A DNA stretch of 64,000 nucleotides from Echiichthys vipera (Eukaryota > Chordata > Actinopteri > Perciformes > Trachinidae), in NCBI GenBank assembly GCA_963691815.1, contig OY829650.1, positions 28,601,195-28,665,194 of the forward strand. Reading direction: 5' to 3'. Position 1 is the stretch's first letter. The number at the start of each line of letters is the position of its first letter. A program made the position numbers and the translations under genes. The notes beneath the pieces were generated by a model. It did not search any database, was not told the origin of the DNA, and was given only the letters and a program-made list of their open reading frames with translations. This document shows, piece after piece, positions 25,733 through 45,676 of this stretch.

Positions 25733-26096
25733 TAAAGATACACTGAACTCACAAATTGATATGATTCATACTGGGTTCACGATTTTTCCATTATTTCTTT
25801 ATCAGTGACAAAGATTTCTCTTTTCTTTTTCAAATGAAATAATAATTATTTCTGAAGTAGGGTATAAACTGCAAAACACTGCATGTTTCATATTCTTTCT
25901 TTTCTAAAAGTGAAACTGAGCATGCTTTAAAAAACAAAAGCAATAATTTAATTTAAAAAAAACTAGTTCCTAGTTTTTAAAGAGTTATCGGCACATCTAC
26001 ATTTCCAGGCACAAACTGACTTTATCTCTCAGGTAGTGCATTGGTCCTGGAGCTTCTCACTGTGGTGTGGCAGCATCACATTGGTTGAGCCGTTTG
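25733..26096. other. Intergenic, AT-rich
   Basis: No gene or repeat recognised. Confidence 0.6.
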
Positions 26097-26632
26097 TGTA
26101 GTTCGCATAGACTGTATAAAAAATGGATGTAGCGTCTCCATCGAGGTCCGTTCTCTCAACTTGATCCAATCATCCTCGCCTACAGGAGTCTCCACCTTGT
26201 CAGACTTTGACTCCACCTCATTTCCCCTTGGCAAAAAAGGGCATGTATGTGACGTTTGGGGGAGGGAGATACGTCCATCTGGCTGACGTTTACCTCTGAG
26301 GAGAAGTGAGGGCCAGCAGCTAGCTGTCACTCAAGAGGCCACAGCCCTAATTATTCATAAACTTTAACCTCCAATAAAATAAAAACTAGCCTTCTACAAA
26401 AAAATTCACTCCCCTCAGTGTTGTCATGGAGATATGACCTAAACATACAGACTAGAATGTTGTTTTTTATACCAGGTCTTAAACAGGTTTAATTATGCTG
26501 TGAACACGGCCTGTTTAACATGGGGGTCAAGGAGAAATGGCTCTACTATGAAACCTGCCCCTAGTGGACACTTGGCAAACTGCAATATTTGGCACTTCCT
26601 TATTGGATCAACCAGGAAATCACTGTGGGTGG
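26097..26632 (-). repeat. Interspersed repeat family 'CATAGACTGT', copy B (inverted)
   Basis: Reverse complement of copies A and C. It starts with GCATAGACTGTATAAAAAAT, which shows the terminal CATAGACTGT end, and ends at the CTTATTGGATCAACCAGG block. Confidence 0.75.
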
Positions 26633-29336
<2,704 letters not shown>

Positions 29337-30060
29337 ATGAATTCAATTCAGTTCAATTCCATTTTATTTACATTGCCAAATCATAACAAAAGTTATCTCA
29401 GGACACTTTACATATGGAGTAAGTACAGACCATACTCTATGACTAATTAATGATTTACATAGACCCAACAATTCCCACCATGAGTACACAGTGGCGTTTA
29501 AAACCTTCCCTTTAACAGGCAGGAACTACGGACAGACCAAGCTCTTCGGAGGACGTACATCTGTCTGCACCGGTTGGGGAGGAAGAAAAGGAGAGAGAAA
29601 GAGAGAAAAGACAAACAGATGGACAGAGACAAAGACAGACACAAAGACAGACAGAGAGAGACATCCAGTGATGCAAGCAACCAAAGAGTAACATTAACTA
29701 TAATAATATCTATAGTAATGTGAATATGACTCATATGTTATGGCAGTTAATACAGCAGAATAGTAGAAACAAGTACAGCTAAGGTGACAGAATATGACAA
29801 TGATAATAATTGATGAGTAGCGGCAATAGCAGCTACGACACAGCGAGACATACCACTGATGGTGTTTTTATGGCTACAAATTGTATAGTTTATAAGACTA
29901 GTGACAGTATACATGAGTACAGTAATAAAAGCGAGACAACAAAGCACAAACAACTCCAGGGAAGAGATGAATTAGTAACATGCATTGATGAGACATGAAT
30001 GATACAGAAAGGAGGAGAGAAGCTCAGACTAGGCCTATAGCAGCACTATATCTCCCACTA
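29337..30060 (-). mobile_element. LINE 3' end or derived repeat (minus strand)
   Basis: Has the widespread teleost pattern: AATTCAGTTCAATTCCATTT tail, AAATCATAACAAAAGTTATC, GGACACTTTACA, then CCTTTAACAGGCAGGAAC, GCACCGGTTGGGG and a distal AGGCCTATAGCAGC block. The AATT-rich tail is at the left, so the element lies on the minus strand. The family name (L2-like) is from recall. Confidence 0.55.
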
Positions 30061-30202
30061 TAGCAATCACTTCGATCTCTCAGTAGGGCACCTCTATCTA
30101 AATCACAAGGTTGAGTTGTATTAGATAATGCTTTGATTTCTTTTTAACCTACAAGACATGTACACAGTATAGCCATGCCCATATCATAAAACTGCTGTGC
30201 TT

Positions 30203-30223
30203 GCGTGTGTGTGTATGTGTGTT

Positions 30224-30293
<70 letters not shown>
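30203..30293. repeat. (TG)n microsatellite
   Basis: Imperfect TG repeats from 30203, then a perfect run from 30238 to about 30293. Confidence 0.95.
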
Positions 30294-30296
<3 letters not shown>

Positions 30297-30861
30297 CATA
30301 GCAACACAGTGGAGCGAGGAAAACATGCGGTCAAGCCTGCATACCCACTAGCAGTAAAAGGCTTTTTTTATGATGGGTGTTCTCATGCTATCCACAGAGT
30401 CTGTTTTCAATGTGACAGCCTCGGATCAAAGAGCATCATACAAAAACATATGAAACACTAGACTCTGATGCCAGTGACAAGAGGAAGGTTTGAGAAGGTA
30501 TCAGGTGTCATACTGGAAAGAGAGGGAGAAACAGAGAGTGATGTAATTAGCACAGCATAAGACTTTCACACAGAACCATTAATCACTGACGCCTTCAAAG
30601 CAGTCTGATGCCAAACACTGGACTGCTTAGTTCAACTGGGATGGGAACTGAGCGCAATCCAAAGTAAAACCATAGACAGCAACTTTGTCCATCCATAGCA
30701 GGTTTCACCTATATTATTTTGTCTTTTATATTCTGTAGTTAAGTTTCTGTATAAATATTGCGCAAGTTTGGAGCAAATTTGAATCATTGTGTGTTTCCAT
30801 CAAATATATTCAGTCGGACAGATATTTACATGTTCAGTTGGTACCAAGCCCCCACCACAGC
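30294..30861. other. Intergenic, nothing recognised
   Basis: No coding or repeat signal identified. Confidence 0.6.
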
Positions 30862-31373
30862 GACTTCCTGGTTGATCTAATAAGGAAGTGCCAAAAACTG
30901 CAGTTCTCTGAGTGTCCACTAAGGTAATTTGCACAACAGAGCAGTTTCTCATTGACCCCCATGTTAAACAGGCTGTTTTCACAGCATGATTAAACCTATT
31001 TAAGGCCTGTTATAAAAAAACATTCTAGTCTGTATGTTTAGGTCATATCTCCATGACAACACTGAGGGGAGTGATTGTTTTTTGTAGCAGGCTAGTTTTT
31101 ATTTTATTGGAGGTTAAAGTTTATGAATAATTAGGGGCAGGGCCTCTTGAGTGACAGCTAGCCTCTGGCCCTCACTTCTCCTCTGAGGTAAACGCCAGCC
31201 AAATGGACGTATCTCCCTCCCCTCAACGTCACATACATGCCCTTCTTTGGTAAGAGGAATAGAGGCAAAGTCTGACAAGATAGCGACTCCTGCAGGCGAG
31301 GACGATTGGATCAAGTTGAGAGAACGGACCTCGGAGGGTATGCAACATCCATTTTGGATACAGTCTATGAATG
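30862..31373 (+). repeat. Interspersed repeat family 'CATAGACTGT', copy C
   Basis: Same blocks and order as copy A. The right end reads GGATACAGTCTATG, the reverse complement of the CATAGACTGT end seen in copy B. Confidence 0.75.
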
Positions 31374-32154
31374 GTACCCATTCGATCTGATTGACAAGTT
31401 TTTGATAAATTCATTTGTCTCTTAATACCACATTCTACCCTATAGTATCAGCGGTCTTTTCTGAACCTAAAACGGGGATGTTACATACAGCTGTGGCTGC
31501 TCTTGTGATTCTTTATTTTTTGGAATTCTGTTGGAGGGGAATCATTTGTAATCAGTAAGTGACAATATGACATGAAAGCTTTGTCCACACTAGAAAAAAC
31601 AAAAGAAAGGTATATTTGAGAAATACATTTTTCCATCAGCATTTATTGCATCTTCTTAATTTTGGGTTGGATGTTTTTCTGTCTTATGCTGAAAATCATG
31701 TGAACAGTGCAATACAAAAAGCAAAGTTTTGTTTTCCCTCTGATGGGATGTGAGCAAATCAACTCAGTGCATTGTGGGATGGCAGGCTATGTTGAACTGG
31801 CCAGCATGCAAGCCAAGTGAGAGGTCAAAAGTTGAGAATGTTTCACGTTATCAAAGGAGGGTGAGTGATGCGGCGCTAGGTCAGGAAGTTTAGTCTCTAC
31901 CAGCTGTGGATGAATGTCTATGAAGGACATGATTGTAATTGTAGTAGTGTTGTAATTTCTGTAGTACCTATGTTGTATGTCCTACAACACCCTCAATATT
32001 GTGCTAAGTGCTGCTTTAGATAAAGTTAAACAAAGGGTTTGAAAACATAGTAGTTGCTTTATTTTACAAGCAAGTAGCTTGTTTCTTTAGTTACAGCCAC
32101 AGCAACACATGAGAAGTAGCAGAGGTGTTTTGGCACAATTTCTCTGCCTCTTAC
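31374..32154. other. Intergenic, nothing recognised
   Basis: No coding or repeat signal identified. Confidence 0.6.
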
Positions 32155-33511
32155 CCATAGACTGTAAAGACGGACAGTTTATCGGCTCCCTGAAAGTAAG
32201 GCCAAAACATTTGGATCACCCCCAGTGGCTGGCTACAGTTTGAGTCATAAGTCCCTCCATGTTAACAGATGGGACTCGGGTGAAACTAAAATATCAGTAC
32301 ACATCAAATAAATGTTTCCCAAAGATGGTTTCTGTAAATGTAGGTAGTTCTTATCATGCTGCTGTGTGTTCAAGTGTTCATTTTTATCACAAGTTTGGTT
32401 TTAAGCTATTGATGCTATAAACAGGAGAAACATCATGATTGACAGCTGTGATTGACTGAGTGTATGATTGGGACTTCTATACCACCCAACCACTACTGCG
32501 CACACTCTGGTTGCAAAATTACAACATAGCAGCGCCACTATCCAAGACATTTTGGCTGATTCCAAATGTCCGCTCTCTGGACCTGCCCCGCAGACTGAGG
32601 CCTTGTGGACTTCAGTCGAACGTACTGATGTATTACGGGATGTATTCACTGTCATCGGGTCAAGTCTGCCAGGGTAACAGACTGCAAAGCTGCTAATAGA
32701 CAGGTCTCAAGTCTTTTTTTCCCTTGTTGCTGTGGAAACGTTCGAGCAACGACTACAACCATGTGCCCAGTGATCACTGCAGAGGTTGCCTGTTGTTTAT
32801 ATATTCCGTATTTTTCAGATTATAAGTTGCAGTTTTTTTCATAGTTTGGCCAGGGGTGCGACTTATACTCTGGAGCGACTTATGTGTGAAATTATTAACA
32901 CATAACCTAAAAATATCAAATAATAGCCCGGGCTATTATTTATCTCAGACACGTAAGAGACTAGGCATATATCAGCAATCGTCACACACACACGTCAACC
33001 AATCAAAATTCGGCGGGGGCGGGTCATGGCATTCCACTGCACAGCTTTTATAGGTATGATGCAAAAATAAAATACAATTCGAGTATCTCTATAGCCCATT
33101 CTTCTACATATTTCTGTGAATATTATTTCTGGCCTACATGATTAAAGTAACACTTTACAGGAATTGTTTTACACATTAATAATAAGGGTTTTTCATTGGC
33201 AATTGGGGAAAAGAACAATGTCGCATCCATGTTGGAATGATTTGTGGGCGATGAAATCAGTCAAGTCTGGAGAAGTCTTCACCCTGAGCAGACTCTCTGG
33301 AAGTCTGCAGAAAGTCAGCTTGAGGCCCCTTGTGGACTGGATGAATTGTGGATTTGGGCAGCCCCAACCACTAGTAGACTTCACAGGAACGCACCCGCAA
33401 AGTTGCATTCTGATAGTGCCGTGAAGTACAGACATTTGGATTTAGCATTTGGCCTCACTATTGTACAGTGGGTGGAAACTGAGATGTGTTGTCCATCTTT
33501 ATACACAGTCT
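32155..33511. mobile_element. Composite element with CATAGACTGT inverted ends
   Basis: The left end CCATAGACTGTAAAGACGGA is matched by TCCATC..ACAGTCTATG at the right end in inverted orientation. The ends resemble those of the three ~0.5 kb copies above. A second, unrelated repeat lies inside (32806-33160). Outer boundaries are approximate. Confidence 0.5.
32806..33160 (+). mobile_element. Mariner/Tc2-like repeat end nested in the composite element
   Basis: Begins CCGTATTTTTCAGATTATAA and continues through GGCCAGGGGTGCGACTTATA and CTGGAGCGACTTATG. This is a very common teleost DNA-repeat terminus as I recall. The matching opposite terminus is not found, so the copy is truncated. Confidence 0.55.
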
Positions 33512-37555
<4,044 letters not shown>

Positions 37556-37901
37556 TGTATTGCTATCATTATGGGGACATCAATCTGTTTACACAGTCAC
37601 GTCATGGGGACCTCTGACACCATGGGGACAAAAATTGAGGTCCCCACAAGGTAAAGCCTTTAAATGAATGCAGGAGCCATTCTGAAGGTGCCTGTGAAGT
37701 TTTTAGCTTTGGCCCATATATTATGTTTTTCCATCGGGACACACACACACACCTGCCCACTATCCCCCTCTAAAGGTCACCCTCCAGTACTGCACCCAGT
37801 TGTCCTCACACACACATCTTCCAAATATGGTAAGTACCGCCCCTTCCGTGTCCCCATTAAGAATGTTTGGAACATTCATAGTGTTAAGGTAACATTTGAT
37901 A

Positions 37902-37910
37902 AGATAGATG

Positions 37911-37967
<57 letters not shown>

Positions 37968-37968
37968 G
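37902..37968. repeat. (GATA)n microsatellite
   Basis: About 16 tetranucleotide units, almost uninterrupted. Confidence 0.97.
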
Positions 37969-38640
37969 GCAGAACCATTTCATAGAAAGGCTGCACACCA
38001 GAAAAACTACAGTGCTTTCTCTTGTTACTGATGTGTTTGTCACACATCCATGCATTGTAGCAAATAATCACACAAGCCTAAATGAAGAATGTAATATTCC
38101 ACATCATAAACTGACTCAGAGCAAATGAAAGAAGGGACAGCAAAAAGCTCAATACTGAAGGCCAGAATGGAGCACATGGGTGACTGGATCCAGATCCATT
38201 CTATAACCCTATGACAACAACTCTATAGAGATCCAGCACAGCAATACTGGATTGTTATTATAATTAATTACAAACATGAATTATCCTGCTGTTTTAAATC
38301 TATAACAATATATTGTTCCATTTGAATAAAAATAATAAACATAGTGAATGCACAGACCAGCACAACAAAGGCAGCATAATTATGAATATGCTGTCACTCA
38401 CCAATACTGGACTGCTGGATCTGTCGAACCAGACCAACACTGCACGCTGGCGCAATTCACTTCTATTCAAGGCATTCAGAACATGTCCTTGGTGCACACC
38501 GCAGTCTCGTGTCCGGTAGATTGGCAAACGTGAAATGTGGAGACTATGACAGCAGGTTTGCTATCCCCATTGTAGACTATTTCAGTAAATGTCCTTGACT
38601 CCTACTGCTACAATGCCTACTGCCATGGCATTCCTAATGC
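37969..38640. other. Intergenic, nothing recognised
   Basis: No coding or repeat signal identified. Confidence 0.6.
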
Positions 38641-39303
38641 ATAATAATATAATAGTAAACTTTATTTATATAGCGCTTTTTAAAAACAGAGTTTTACAAA
38701 GTGCTTTGACAAGACAATGCAAATTTTTTGGAAACAACAGATGTGAGGGAAGTAATGGAATAACATCATTAAAAACAGGAAAAAGAAAAAGAAATGGGTT
38801 ACATAAAAAAAACAGGAACAACAATGTTGTCAACTCAGACGGTAGGAGCGAAGTAAAAGGAAGACGTCACATAAAAGCAAGCCTATAAAAATGTGTTTTA
38901 AGAAGAGATTTAAAAGAGGTTACTGATCCTGCAAGCCTTAGGCAGGGCGTTCCAAAGCCGAGGGGCCCTGATGGCAAAGGCAAGATCACCTTTGGTTTTT
39001 AACCTCGACTTTGGAACGGTTAGAAGGGCCCTGCCCGAGGATCTAAGGCTGCGCGCTGTCTCATAAGGAGTTAAAATGTCTGTAATGTAACTCGGGGCCA
39101 GTTCGACAAGTGCTTTAAAAGTGATCAGTAAAATCTTGAATTCAATTCTAAAATGGACGGGGAGCCAATGAAGGGAGGCTAGAATAGGGGTAATGTGGTG
39201 TCGTCTGTTAAAACCGGTTAGAAGCCTAGCTGCAGAGTTTTGTATTTATTGGAGGCGAGAGAGTGATTTGTGGTTGATACCGGAGAGAAGGGAGTTACAG
39301 TAA
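38641..39303 (-). mobile_element. L2/CR1-type LINE 3' end (minus strand)
   Basis: Read on the minus strand from 39303 it encodes YCNSLLSGINHKSLSRLQ, LTGFNRRHHITPILASLHWL, EFKILLITFKALVELAPSY and RLKTKGDLAFAIRAPRLWN. This is the C-terminal end of an L2/CR1-clade reverse transcriptase, interrupted by stops. It ends in the tail sequence containing AAGCGCTATATAAATAAAG (minus strand). The 5' part is absent, as expected of a 5'-truncated LINE. Confidence 0.75.
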
Positions 39304-39317
39304 TCAGTAAATTTAAA

Positions 39318-42303
39318 GATGGCGCCGTGCTAGTGGCAGCCTATCGTAGCAGCTCCCGATACTTTGTACTTTTTACTAGGTTTTTGTCGTGTTTTTAGTG
39401 TGTTTTTTTATTTATTATCTGTACCCTGCGCTGTGGATATACACTGTCCACACATCAAGATGTCTATCATACGGTTTGGATATCTCTTAGTTAGCTTTTT
39501 CGTGCTTTGGTCTCTCCTGGTGACTGAAAGCCGTGCCTGCCCTACAGCCGGCATTGTTTACAGTCGCGACCAGCTGATCGCCCTGGGGCCCCAAAACCCC
39601 TTTGTCGGGGAGAGACCCACAGTACCGAAGGAGCTAAGGAGGAGACGGCGAGGCTGCAGAGCAGGAGCTAAACGGAGGAGGAAGTTTAAACCCTGCATCC
39701 CTGCAGTTATTACTGGAAACGTAAGGTCCCTGGCAAATAAGATGGACGAACTGGAAGCGCTCGTCAGGACGCAGCGGGAATACAGAGAGTCCAGAATCAT
39801 GTGTTTCACGGAAACGTGGCTACATGACCAGATACCGGACTCAAACGCCACCATCCCCGGCTTCCATACGGTCCGAGCCGACAGAGACACCGCCGCGAGC
39901 GGCAAGAAGAAAGGAGGAGGACTCACCGCGCTCGTTAACAACAGGTGGTGTCATCCCGGGCACATCTCCGTGAAAGACCGGTTTTGCAGCCCGGACATCG
40001 AGCTCATTGCCATCGGACTGCATCCTTATTATCTGCCACGTGAGTTTACCAGCCTCATCGCCATTACTGTTTACATTCCGCCGTCTGGAAATGCCGACGC
40101 AGCGTGTGACGTAATCAGCACTGCGACCGCTGCATTACAGACGAAACACCCCGGAGCATTCGTCATCATCACAGGTCACTTCAACCACGTCTCTCTCTCT
40201 CATCCACTCTCCCAACGTTTCACCAGTTTGTCAAATGCACAACAAGGGACAATAAAACAATAGCTCTGCTGTATGCAAACGTTAAAGAGGCATACAGCTC
40301 CACTGCCCTCCCTCCCCTGGGAAGGTCAGACCACAACCTCGTCCTGCTTTCCCCATCATACATGCCTGTGGTTCAGCAGCAACCAGTGGCACTAAGAACT
40401 GTGAGGAAATGGTCTCCTGAGGCCATAGAGTCACTGCAGGGTGCTCTAGAAGCCACTGACTGGTACGCACTGTACAAACCACACGGTGAGGACATTGATG
40501 GCATTACTGATTGCGTCTCTGATTACATTGGGTTCTGCATTGACAACACCATCTCCAGTAAAGAGGTCTGCTGTTACCCAAACAACAAACCATGGGTTAC
40601 CAGCGACCTGAAGGCCCTACTCAACGAGAAAAAGAGGGCCTTCAGGTCAGGGGACCGTGCAGAGCTCAAGCGTGTACAGAGAGAATTCAAATACAGCATC
40701 AGGGAGAGTAAGGAAAACTACAGGAGGAAACACCAGGGACGTATGGAGGGGGATGAGTGAGATCACCGGCTTCCAGAGGAGAGGAGGAGGAACAGCAGAG
40801 GGAAATGAACAACGTGCGAACGAGTTTAACCTGTTTTTCAACAGGTTTGACCCCAGCTCCCCCAATAGCCCCCCTGCTGCTCCTCCGAGCAACTACCTCT
40901 TCTCACAACCCCCCCACAGCTTTACACCAGCCCCACAACCCCACCCCAACCCCCGCAGCAGACACCAGGTTCCACCACCCCCAGCCCCCCTTACCCCACC
41001 CCCCACCTCCCTTCTGGCCCCCACCACAGTCCGTCTCACACCCCCCTCCCCCATGACCCTCGCACATCCCCCACTGCTACCATCCACCTCGCAGTCTGGT
41101 CTCAACATCACAGCCAGCCAGGTGAGGAGAGAACTGGAGAAGCTCAGCCAGAGATAAGCCGCCGCGCCGGACCGCATCAGCCCTCGCGTGCTGAAGGCCT
41201 GTGCCAGCCAGCTCTGCGGAGTTCTCCAGCACCTCTTCAACCTGAGCCTCCACCTTCAGAGAGTGCCAGTGCTGTGGAAAACATCCTGCCTTGTTCCAGT
41301 GCCCGAAAAAGGACATCCTGTGGCACTGGATGACTACAGGCCGATTGCACTGACCTCTCACATTATGAAGGTCATGGAGAGGCTGGTTCTTGCACACCTC
41401 AGACCCCTAGTGTGCCCATCACAGGACCCCCTACAATTTGCATATCAGCCCCATGTTGGGGTTGATGATGCTCTCATCTACCTGCTGCAGGAAGCCTACT
41501 CCTCCCTGGATAGACCCAACACTGCTGTCCGCGTCATGTTCTTTGACTTCTCCAGCGCCTTTAACACAATCCAGCGCAAGCTGTTGAAGGCCAAACTGGA
41601 GAACATGCGGGTGGATTCTCTTCTCGTCACATGGGTAAAGGACTATCTGACGGGCCGCAGTATGTGAGATTACGGAACTGTGTGTCTGTCCGCCTGATCA
41701 GTAACATTGGTGCCCCCCAGGGAACCGTGCTGTCGCCCTTCCTCTTCACCACCTACACTGCAGTTTTTAAGTACTGCACTGAGTCGTGTCATCTGCAGAA
41801 ATTCTCTGATGACACGGCCATTGTGGGGCGTGTAGAGGGTGGAAGGGAGGACGAGTACAGGGACCTGGTCGGCAATTTTGTCAAGTGGTGTGAGGAGAAC
41901 CACCTGCAGCTGAACGTGGCAAAGACAAAAGACATGGTGGTGGACTTTAGGAGGAACAAGCCCCTGCCCTCTCCAGTCTGCATTGGTGGGACGGACATCA
42001 ACATTGTGGACTCCTACAAGTACCTGGGTGTGGTGCTGGATAATAAACTGGAGTGGACCACAAACACACAGGCAGTCTACAAGAAGGGCCTGAGCCGGCG
42101 TTACTTCCTGAGGAGGCTCAGGTCCTTTAATGTCTGCAACCGGATGCTTCAGATGTTTTATCAGTCTGTTGTCACGAGCACCATTTTCTTCGCTGTGGTG
42201 TCACACTTGGTTGGACACCAAGATTTCGTGCAGTCGGTTTTATGTTTGCGGACAGTGGACCAAGGGCTTGGTGAAGAAGGCTGGTATGGTTTGGGGGGCC
42301 GAA
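39318..42303 (+). mobile_element. Long non-LTR retrotransposon (CR1/L2/Rex-like), broken
   Basis: Starts with an AAGATGGCGCCG 5' leader. The endonuclease part (39364-40263) has ITGNVRSLANKMDELEALV, CFTETWLHDQ and VYIPPSGNADAACD. The expected GDFNH is GHFNH, a change at a catalytic aspartate. After a frame break, SDHNLVLL and KPWVTSDLKALLNEKKRAF follow (40362-40760). The RT core lies in 41188-41667 (DDYRPIALTSHIMKVMERLV, MFFDFSSAFNTI) and 41631-42303 (GAPQGTVLSPFLF, KFSDDTAIV, YLGVVLD). The frame changes at least four times, with a TAA at 41155. Non-functional. Clade assigned by motif pattern only. Confidence 0.85.
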
Positions 42304-42892
42304 CAGTATTATTTCAGTTTTTTTGCATCCCAACATGCTCAGGTGAAGTCCAACTTCTGTCTTTGCCCGTGAAGGGGACCCCTGTACTGTCACAACTGAT
42401 AATCGGCCCCAGTTTGGATCCTCTGCCTTTGATGATTTACTGAGTGAACGTGGCATTAAGCACATTAAAACAAGCGTACAGTACAGACCAAAAGTTTGGA
42501 CACACCTTCTAATTCAATGAATTTCCTTTCTTTTCATGACTATTGACATTGTAGATTCACACTGAAGGCATCAAAACTATGAATTAACACATGTGGAAAT
42601 ATGTACTTAACAAAAAAGTGTAAAACAACTGAAAATACGCCTTATATTCTAGTTTCTTCAAAGTAGCCACCTTTTGCTCTGATTACTGCTTTGCACACAC
42701 ATTGCATTCTCTTGATGAGCTTCAAGAGGTAATCACCTGAAATGGTTTTTACTTCACAGGTGTGCCCTGTCAGGTTTAATAAGTTGAATTTCTTGCCTTA
42801 TAAATGGGGTTCGGACCATCAGTTGTGTTGTGCAGAAGTCAGGTGTATACACAGGTGATAGTCCTACTGATTAGACTGTTAGAAGTTGTATT

Positions 42893-43912
42893 ATGGCAAG
42901 AAAAAAGCAGCTAAGTAAAGAAAAACGAGTGGCCATCATTATTTTAAGAAATGAAGGTCAGTCAGTCCGAAAAATTGGGAAAACTTTGAAAGTCACAAAA
43001 ACCATCAAGCGCTACAAAAGAAACTGGCTCACATAAGGACCGCCCCAGGAAAGGAAGACCAAGAGTCACCTCTGCTGCGGAGGATGAGTTAATCCGAGTC
43101 ACCAGCCTCAGAAATCGCAGGTTAACAGCAGCTCAGATTAGAGACCAGGTCAATGCCACACAGAGTTCTAGCAGCAGACACATCTCTAAAACAACTGTTA
43201 AGAGGAGACTGTGTGAATCAGGCCTTCATGGTAGAATAGCTGCTAGGAAACCACTGCTAAGGACAGGCAACAAGCAGAAGAGACTTGTTTGGGCTAAAGA
43301 ACACAAGGAATGGACATTAGACCAGTGGAAATCTGTGCTTTGGTCTGATGAGTCCAAATTTGATATCTTTGGTACCAAACACCGTGTCTTTGTGCGAAGC
43401 AGAAAAGGTGAACGGATGGACTCTACATGCCTGGTTCCCACCGTGAAGCATGGAGGAGGAGGTGTGATGGTGTGGGGGTGCTTTGCTGATGACACTGTTG
43501 GGGATTTATTCAAAATTGAAGGCAAACTGAACCAGCATGGCTACCACAGCATCTTGCAGTGGAATGCTACTCCATCCGGTTTGCGTTTAGTTGGACCATC
43601 ATTTATTTTTTAACAGGACAATGACCCCAAACACACCTCCAGGCTGTGTAAGGGCTATTTGACCAAGAAGGAGAGTGATGGGGTGCTGCGCCAGATGACC
43701 TGGCCTCCTAAGTTACCGGACCTGAACCCAATCGAGATGGTTTGAGGTGAGCTGGACCACAGAGTGAAGGCAAAAGGGCCAACAAGTGCTAAGCATCTCT
43801 GGGAACTCCTTCAAGACTGTTGGTAGACCATTTCAGGTGACTACCTCTTGAAGCTCATCAAGAGAATGCCAAGAGTGTGCGAAGCAGTGATCAAAGCAAA
43901 AAGGGGCTACTT
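42893..43912 (+). pseudogene. Tc1-like transposase, inactivated
   Basis: Starts MARKKQLSKEKRVAIIILRN, a helix-turn-helix N-terminus. Catalytic-domain motifs follow: SVLWSDESKFDIFGTKHRV, KHGGGGVMVWGCFADDTV, QDNDPKHTSRL and DLNPIEM, which supply the two aspartates and the glutamate of DD34E. It is disabled by a frameshift near 43013 and another near 43600. A TGA stands where the tryptophan after NPIEMV is expected (43743), and a TAG replaces the tryptophan after DC-W (43823). The C-terminus is cut by the LINE insertion. Confidence 0.9.
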
Positions 43913-45676
43913 GGTTCGTCTGCTTCTTGTTCCTGTACCTGCCTGCCTCTGTGTGTGTCTTGCATTTTGTGAAACAGCATCTGAAACGGCAAGCGTGTTG
44001 CGTCATTGCGTCACTTCCTGTTGTTGTGTTACTGACTGATAGCGTAACTTTACTGCTCCGTCTCGTCCGAGCAGATTATTGTTGTATTCCTTTCTGCAGC
44101 AACTGAGATCCCGCTTGTGTGATCGGGCACATGCTGGTCCACTAAGGCTTTCAACAATACTCTGTGTTTATAGCTTGGTCGCCGAGCTCGCTGCTGTTTG
44201 TAGCTCTCCTAGCTCTGCTGGCTAATCTAGCGTGTCCTAGCTTAGCCACTATCAGCTAGCGATGGCTACTCTCTTTCCCTCTCTTCCCCACTCAGCGACA
44301 CACCCGCTGAGAAACCAACTCTGGTCATTGGCAGCTCCATATTACGAAACGTGAGGTTAGAGGCACCAGCGGCCAAAGTGAAATGCATCCCAGGGGCCAG
44401 AGCGTTCGACATTGAATCAAATTTAAAACTGCTGGCTTAAGCTAAACGTAAATACAGTAAAATCGTGCTACATGTCGACGGTAGTGACTCCCAGCTACGC
44501 CAGTCGGAAGTCACTAAGATTAATGTTGAGTCGGTGTGTAACTATGCCAAAACAATGTCGGACTCTTTTCTCTGGGCCCCTGCCAAACCTAACCAGTGAT
44601 GACATGTTCAGCCGCATGTCATCATTCAACCGCTGGCTGTCAAGGTGGTGTCCAGCAAACGATGTGGGCTTTGTTGATAATTGGCGGACTTTCTGGGGAA
44701 AACCTGGTCTCATGAGGAGAGACGGCATCCATCCATGACCTGTAATTTTCTGCTGTTAAATTCAGATAAAAGGCCCATCCTGTCTCAAAAAGATGCAGAA
44801 AAGCTAGTCCATGCATTTGTTACTTCCAGACTAGACTATTGTAACTCTCTATTATCAGGCTGCCCTAACAAGTCTCTAAAGGGTCTCCAGCTGGTCCAGA
44901 ATGCTGCAGCACGTGTACTGACAGGAACTAAGAAAAGAGATCATATGACTCCTGTATTGGCCTCTCTGCACTGGCTCCCTGTAAAATCTAGAATAGAGTT
45001 ACAGTTATGAGTTTAAAAACCTTCTCCTCACTTACAAAGTTGTTAATGATCAGGCACCATCATATCTCCAGGAGCTCATACTATAACCCAACTAGAGCAC
45101 TACGCTCCCAGAATGCAGGATTACTTGTAGTTCCTTAAGTCTCCAAAAGCAGAATGGGAGCCAGAGCCTTCAGTTATTAAGCCCCTCTTCTGTGGAACCA
45201 CTTTCCTGTTTTGGTCCGGGAGGCGGACACTCTCTCTACCTTTAAGAGTAGACTTAATGTAGCACTGCTACATACTATCCTTACCGTTAATCACTGCTGC
45301 TGTTGTCACTGGTAGTCACATTTCCATGAGCATTTCATCATTATTGCTGTAATACCTCTTTATGTACTTTAATTCCTGTCAACCATCCATTATGATTGTA
45401 TACATTGTGATCTCGTTGATCTGCTCTGTACATGCGACATCTATTGCACGTCTGTCCGTCCTGGGAGAGGATCCCTCCTCTGTGGCTCTTCCTGAGGTTT
45501 CTTCTGCATTTTTTTTATCCCTGTTAAAAGGGCTATTTTTTGGGGCAAGTTTTTCCTCACTTAAATCGAGGGTCGAAGGACAAAGGGTGTCGTCTCTGTA
45601 CAGATTGTAAAGCCACCTGAGGCAAACTGTGATTTGTGATTTGTGTGGCTATACAAATAAAATTTGATTTGATTTG
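43913..45676 (+). mobile_element. L2-type LINE inserted in the Tc1 element, internally deleted
   Basis: The 5' half carries an ORF1 esterase-like segment: TLVIGSSILRNVRLEAPAAK, IPGARAFDIESNLK, SKIVLHVDGSDSQLRQSEV, FNRWLSRWCPANDVGFVDNW, MRRDGIHP (ends ~44735). The next recognisable coding is the extreme C-terminus of the RT (LVHAFVTSRLDYCNSLLSG, VLASLHWLPVKSRIE, ~44800-45000). Nearly all of ORF2 is therefore deleted. It ends with CTATACAAATAAAATTTGAT and repeated TTTGA, the usual tail. Boundaries are set by where the Tc1 sequence stops and resumes. Confidence 0.8.
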
